A stretch of 64,000 nt of DNA, from assembly GCF_002211105.1 (NCBI RefSeq), contig NZ_JPUA01000026.1, positions 188,452 to 252,451 of the forward strand, read 5' to 3'. Below are positions 63,252 through 64,000 of the stretch, piece by piece; within the stretch, counting starts at the first letter, position 1; every line of letters starts with the position of its first letter. Origin of the DNA: Halomonas campaniensis (GTDB lineage: Bacteria > Pseudomonadota > Gammaproteobacteria > Pseudomonadales > Halomonadaceae). Position numbers and translations under genes: made by a program. The notes under the pieces are model-generated. The model was not told where the DNA came from. It saw only the letters and a list, made by a program, of their open reading frames with translations, and did no database searches.

Positions 63252-63944
63252 ATGGCTCAATCTGATACGGTGACCCGTATACTCGATACCGCCGAGGTGC
63301 TGTTTGCAGAGCGGGGTTTTGCCGAGACTTCGCTGCGCAACATCACCAGCAAAGCGCGGGTTAACTTAGCCGCGGTTAATTACCATTTTGGTTCAAAAAA
63401 AGCCTTGATTCAGGCCGTTTTTGCCCGCTATCTGGACCCGTTTAATCAGCGTTTTCATACCGCGCTGGATGAGCTTGAAGGCCAACACGCCGGGCGCGTG
63501 ATCCCGCTTGAAACACTGCTAGAAACGATGGCTACAACCGTGCTTGCGGTACCCGCCGAGCGCAATAGCTTAAAAGTGTTTATGCGCTTGCTCGGCCTAG
63601 CCTACAGCCAGGCACAGGGCCATCTCAGGCGCTATATCCAGCAAGAGTATGGTGATGTGTTTACGCGCTTTACAGAGCTTGTGCGCAAAGCGACGCCGGA
63701 TCTACCCGATGCGGAGCGCTTTTGGCGGCTACACTTTATGTTAGGAACGGTAATCTTTACCCTGTCTGGCCTCGATGCGCTACGCGATATTGCCGAGAAG
63801 GATTACCACGAACAGGTCTCTGTACGTGATTTGGTCAGGCGGTTGCTCCCGGTGGTGGTGGCTGCCATGAATGCGCCGTTACCCATGACCCTTGAAGCAG
63901 CCAAACCTGAAGAAGGAAAACATGCGAACGCCTACGCTAGCTGA
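63252..63944 (+). CDS. psrA: TetR-family regulator, PsrA-like
   Basis: 230 aa. HTH region RILDTAEVLFAERGFAETSL followed by RNITSKARVNLAAVNYHFGS (about 10-49) and the PsrA-type C-terminal ligand domain (about 75-225) with VFMRLLGLAYSQAQGHLRRY. PsrA senses long-chain fatty acids and controls beta-oxidation and rpoS in Pseudomonas, where it also lies beside lexA. TGGAGAG precedes the ATG. A PsrA-box-like palindrome in its own promoter suggests autorepression. Assignment rests on family and position. Confidence 0.85.
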   Translation: MAQSDTVTRILDTAEVLFAERGFAETSLRNITSKARVNLAAVNYHFGSKKALIQAVFARYLDPFNQRFHTALDELEGQHAGRVIPLETLLETMATTVLAVPAERNSLKVFMRLLGLAYSQAQGHLRRYIQQEYGDVFTRFTELVRKATPDLPDAERFWRLHFMLGTVIFTLSGLDALRDIAEKDYHEQVSVRDLVRRLLPVVVAAMNAPLPMTLEAAKPEEGKHANAYAS

Positions 63945-64000
63945 ACTACCGCCGACGGAGAATATCTGGCTGGAGATTGACACCGCTCAACAACGGCTAC
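63922..64000 (+). CDS. Start of an unidentified gene, cut by the window edge
   Basis: An ATG at 63922 with GAAGGAAAA just upstream opens a frame (MRTPTLAELPPTENIW...) that runs to the end of the window, overlapping the last 23 bp of psrA. At least 26 codons are visible. In Pseudomonas the next gene is nagZ, but the residues seen do not match its start. Not identifiable from this fragment. Confidence 0.45.
   Translation, partial: MRTPTLAELPPTENIWLEIDTAQQRL

Overview
The window reads as a chromosomal segment of a halophilic gammaproteobacterium of the Halomonas/Vreelandella group. This is inferred from the Pseudomonas-type gene order leuCDB-asd-fimV-truA-trpF-(trpBA)-accD-folC-dedD-cvpA-purF-metZ, a PHA phasin, acidic proteins, an unfused mrp/apbC, and lexA next to a psrA-like TetR gene. 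The proteins look like this group, but no database comparison was possible.

Region 1 (1 to about 6.6 kb) is accessory DNA. All genes point rightwards, are small, and come from families typical of integron cassettes: an AadA-like aminoglycoside nucleotidyltransferase, two VOC proteins, DUF899, a GFA protein, LysE and two GNATs. At least three broken genes lie between them (nitroreductase tail, frameshifted P-loop kinase, headless PaaI thioesterase). Three intergenic spacers resemble decayed attC sites. I read this as an old chromosomal integron array. No integrase is in the window. Region 2 (6.6 to 9.4 kb) keeps the same orientation without visible attC sites: nicotinamidase, macro-domain deacetylase and two more GFA proteins.

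Region 3 (9.4 to 27.8 kb) is core biosynthesis. A LysR regulator with a palindromic operator faces leuCD and leuB; then come asd, fimV, truA, trpFBA, accD, folC, a SPOR protein, cvpA, purF and metZ. A 160-bp branched palindromic element sits between leuB and asd. Region 4 (27.8 to 47.7 kb) is a mosaic of housekeeping genes: cytochrome b561/YceI, MATE and NCS2 transporters, aromatic aminotransferase with phhB, a diguanylate cyclase, cobA, a long membrane-anchored coiled-coil protein, mrp, dcd, purMN, perM-hda, phasin, fumC, an EEP phosphatase, two tRNA-Val genes and fRMsr.

Region 5 (47.7 to 64 kb) holds the metNIQ methionine importer behind a structured, terminator-bearing leader. It continues with ribE, a nucleobase salvage block (azgA-like permease, apt, gpt, ung, upp, uraA-like permease), a molybdenum cofactor block with a MoaC-MoaD fusion (mobB, moaCD, moaE), RNase J, purU, a CbiM-like permease, lexA and psrA. 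The most notable points are the fossil cassette array, the metN leader, the palindromic element, the MoaC-MoaD fusion and the periplasmic coiled-coil protein.
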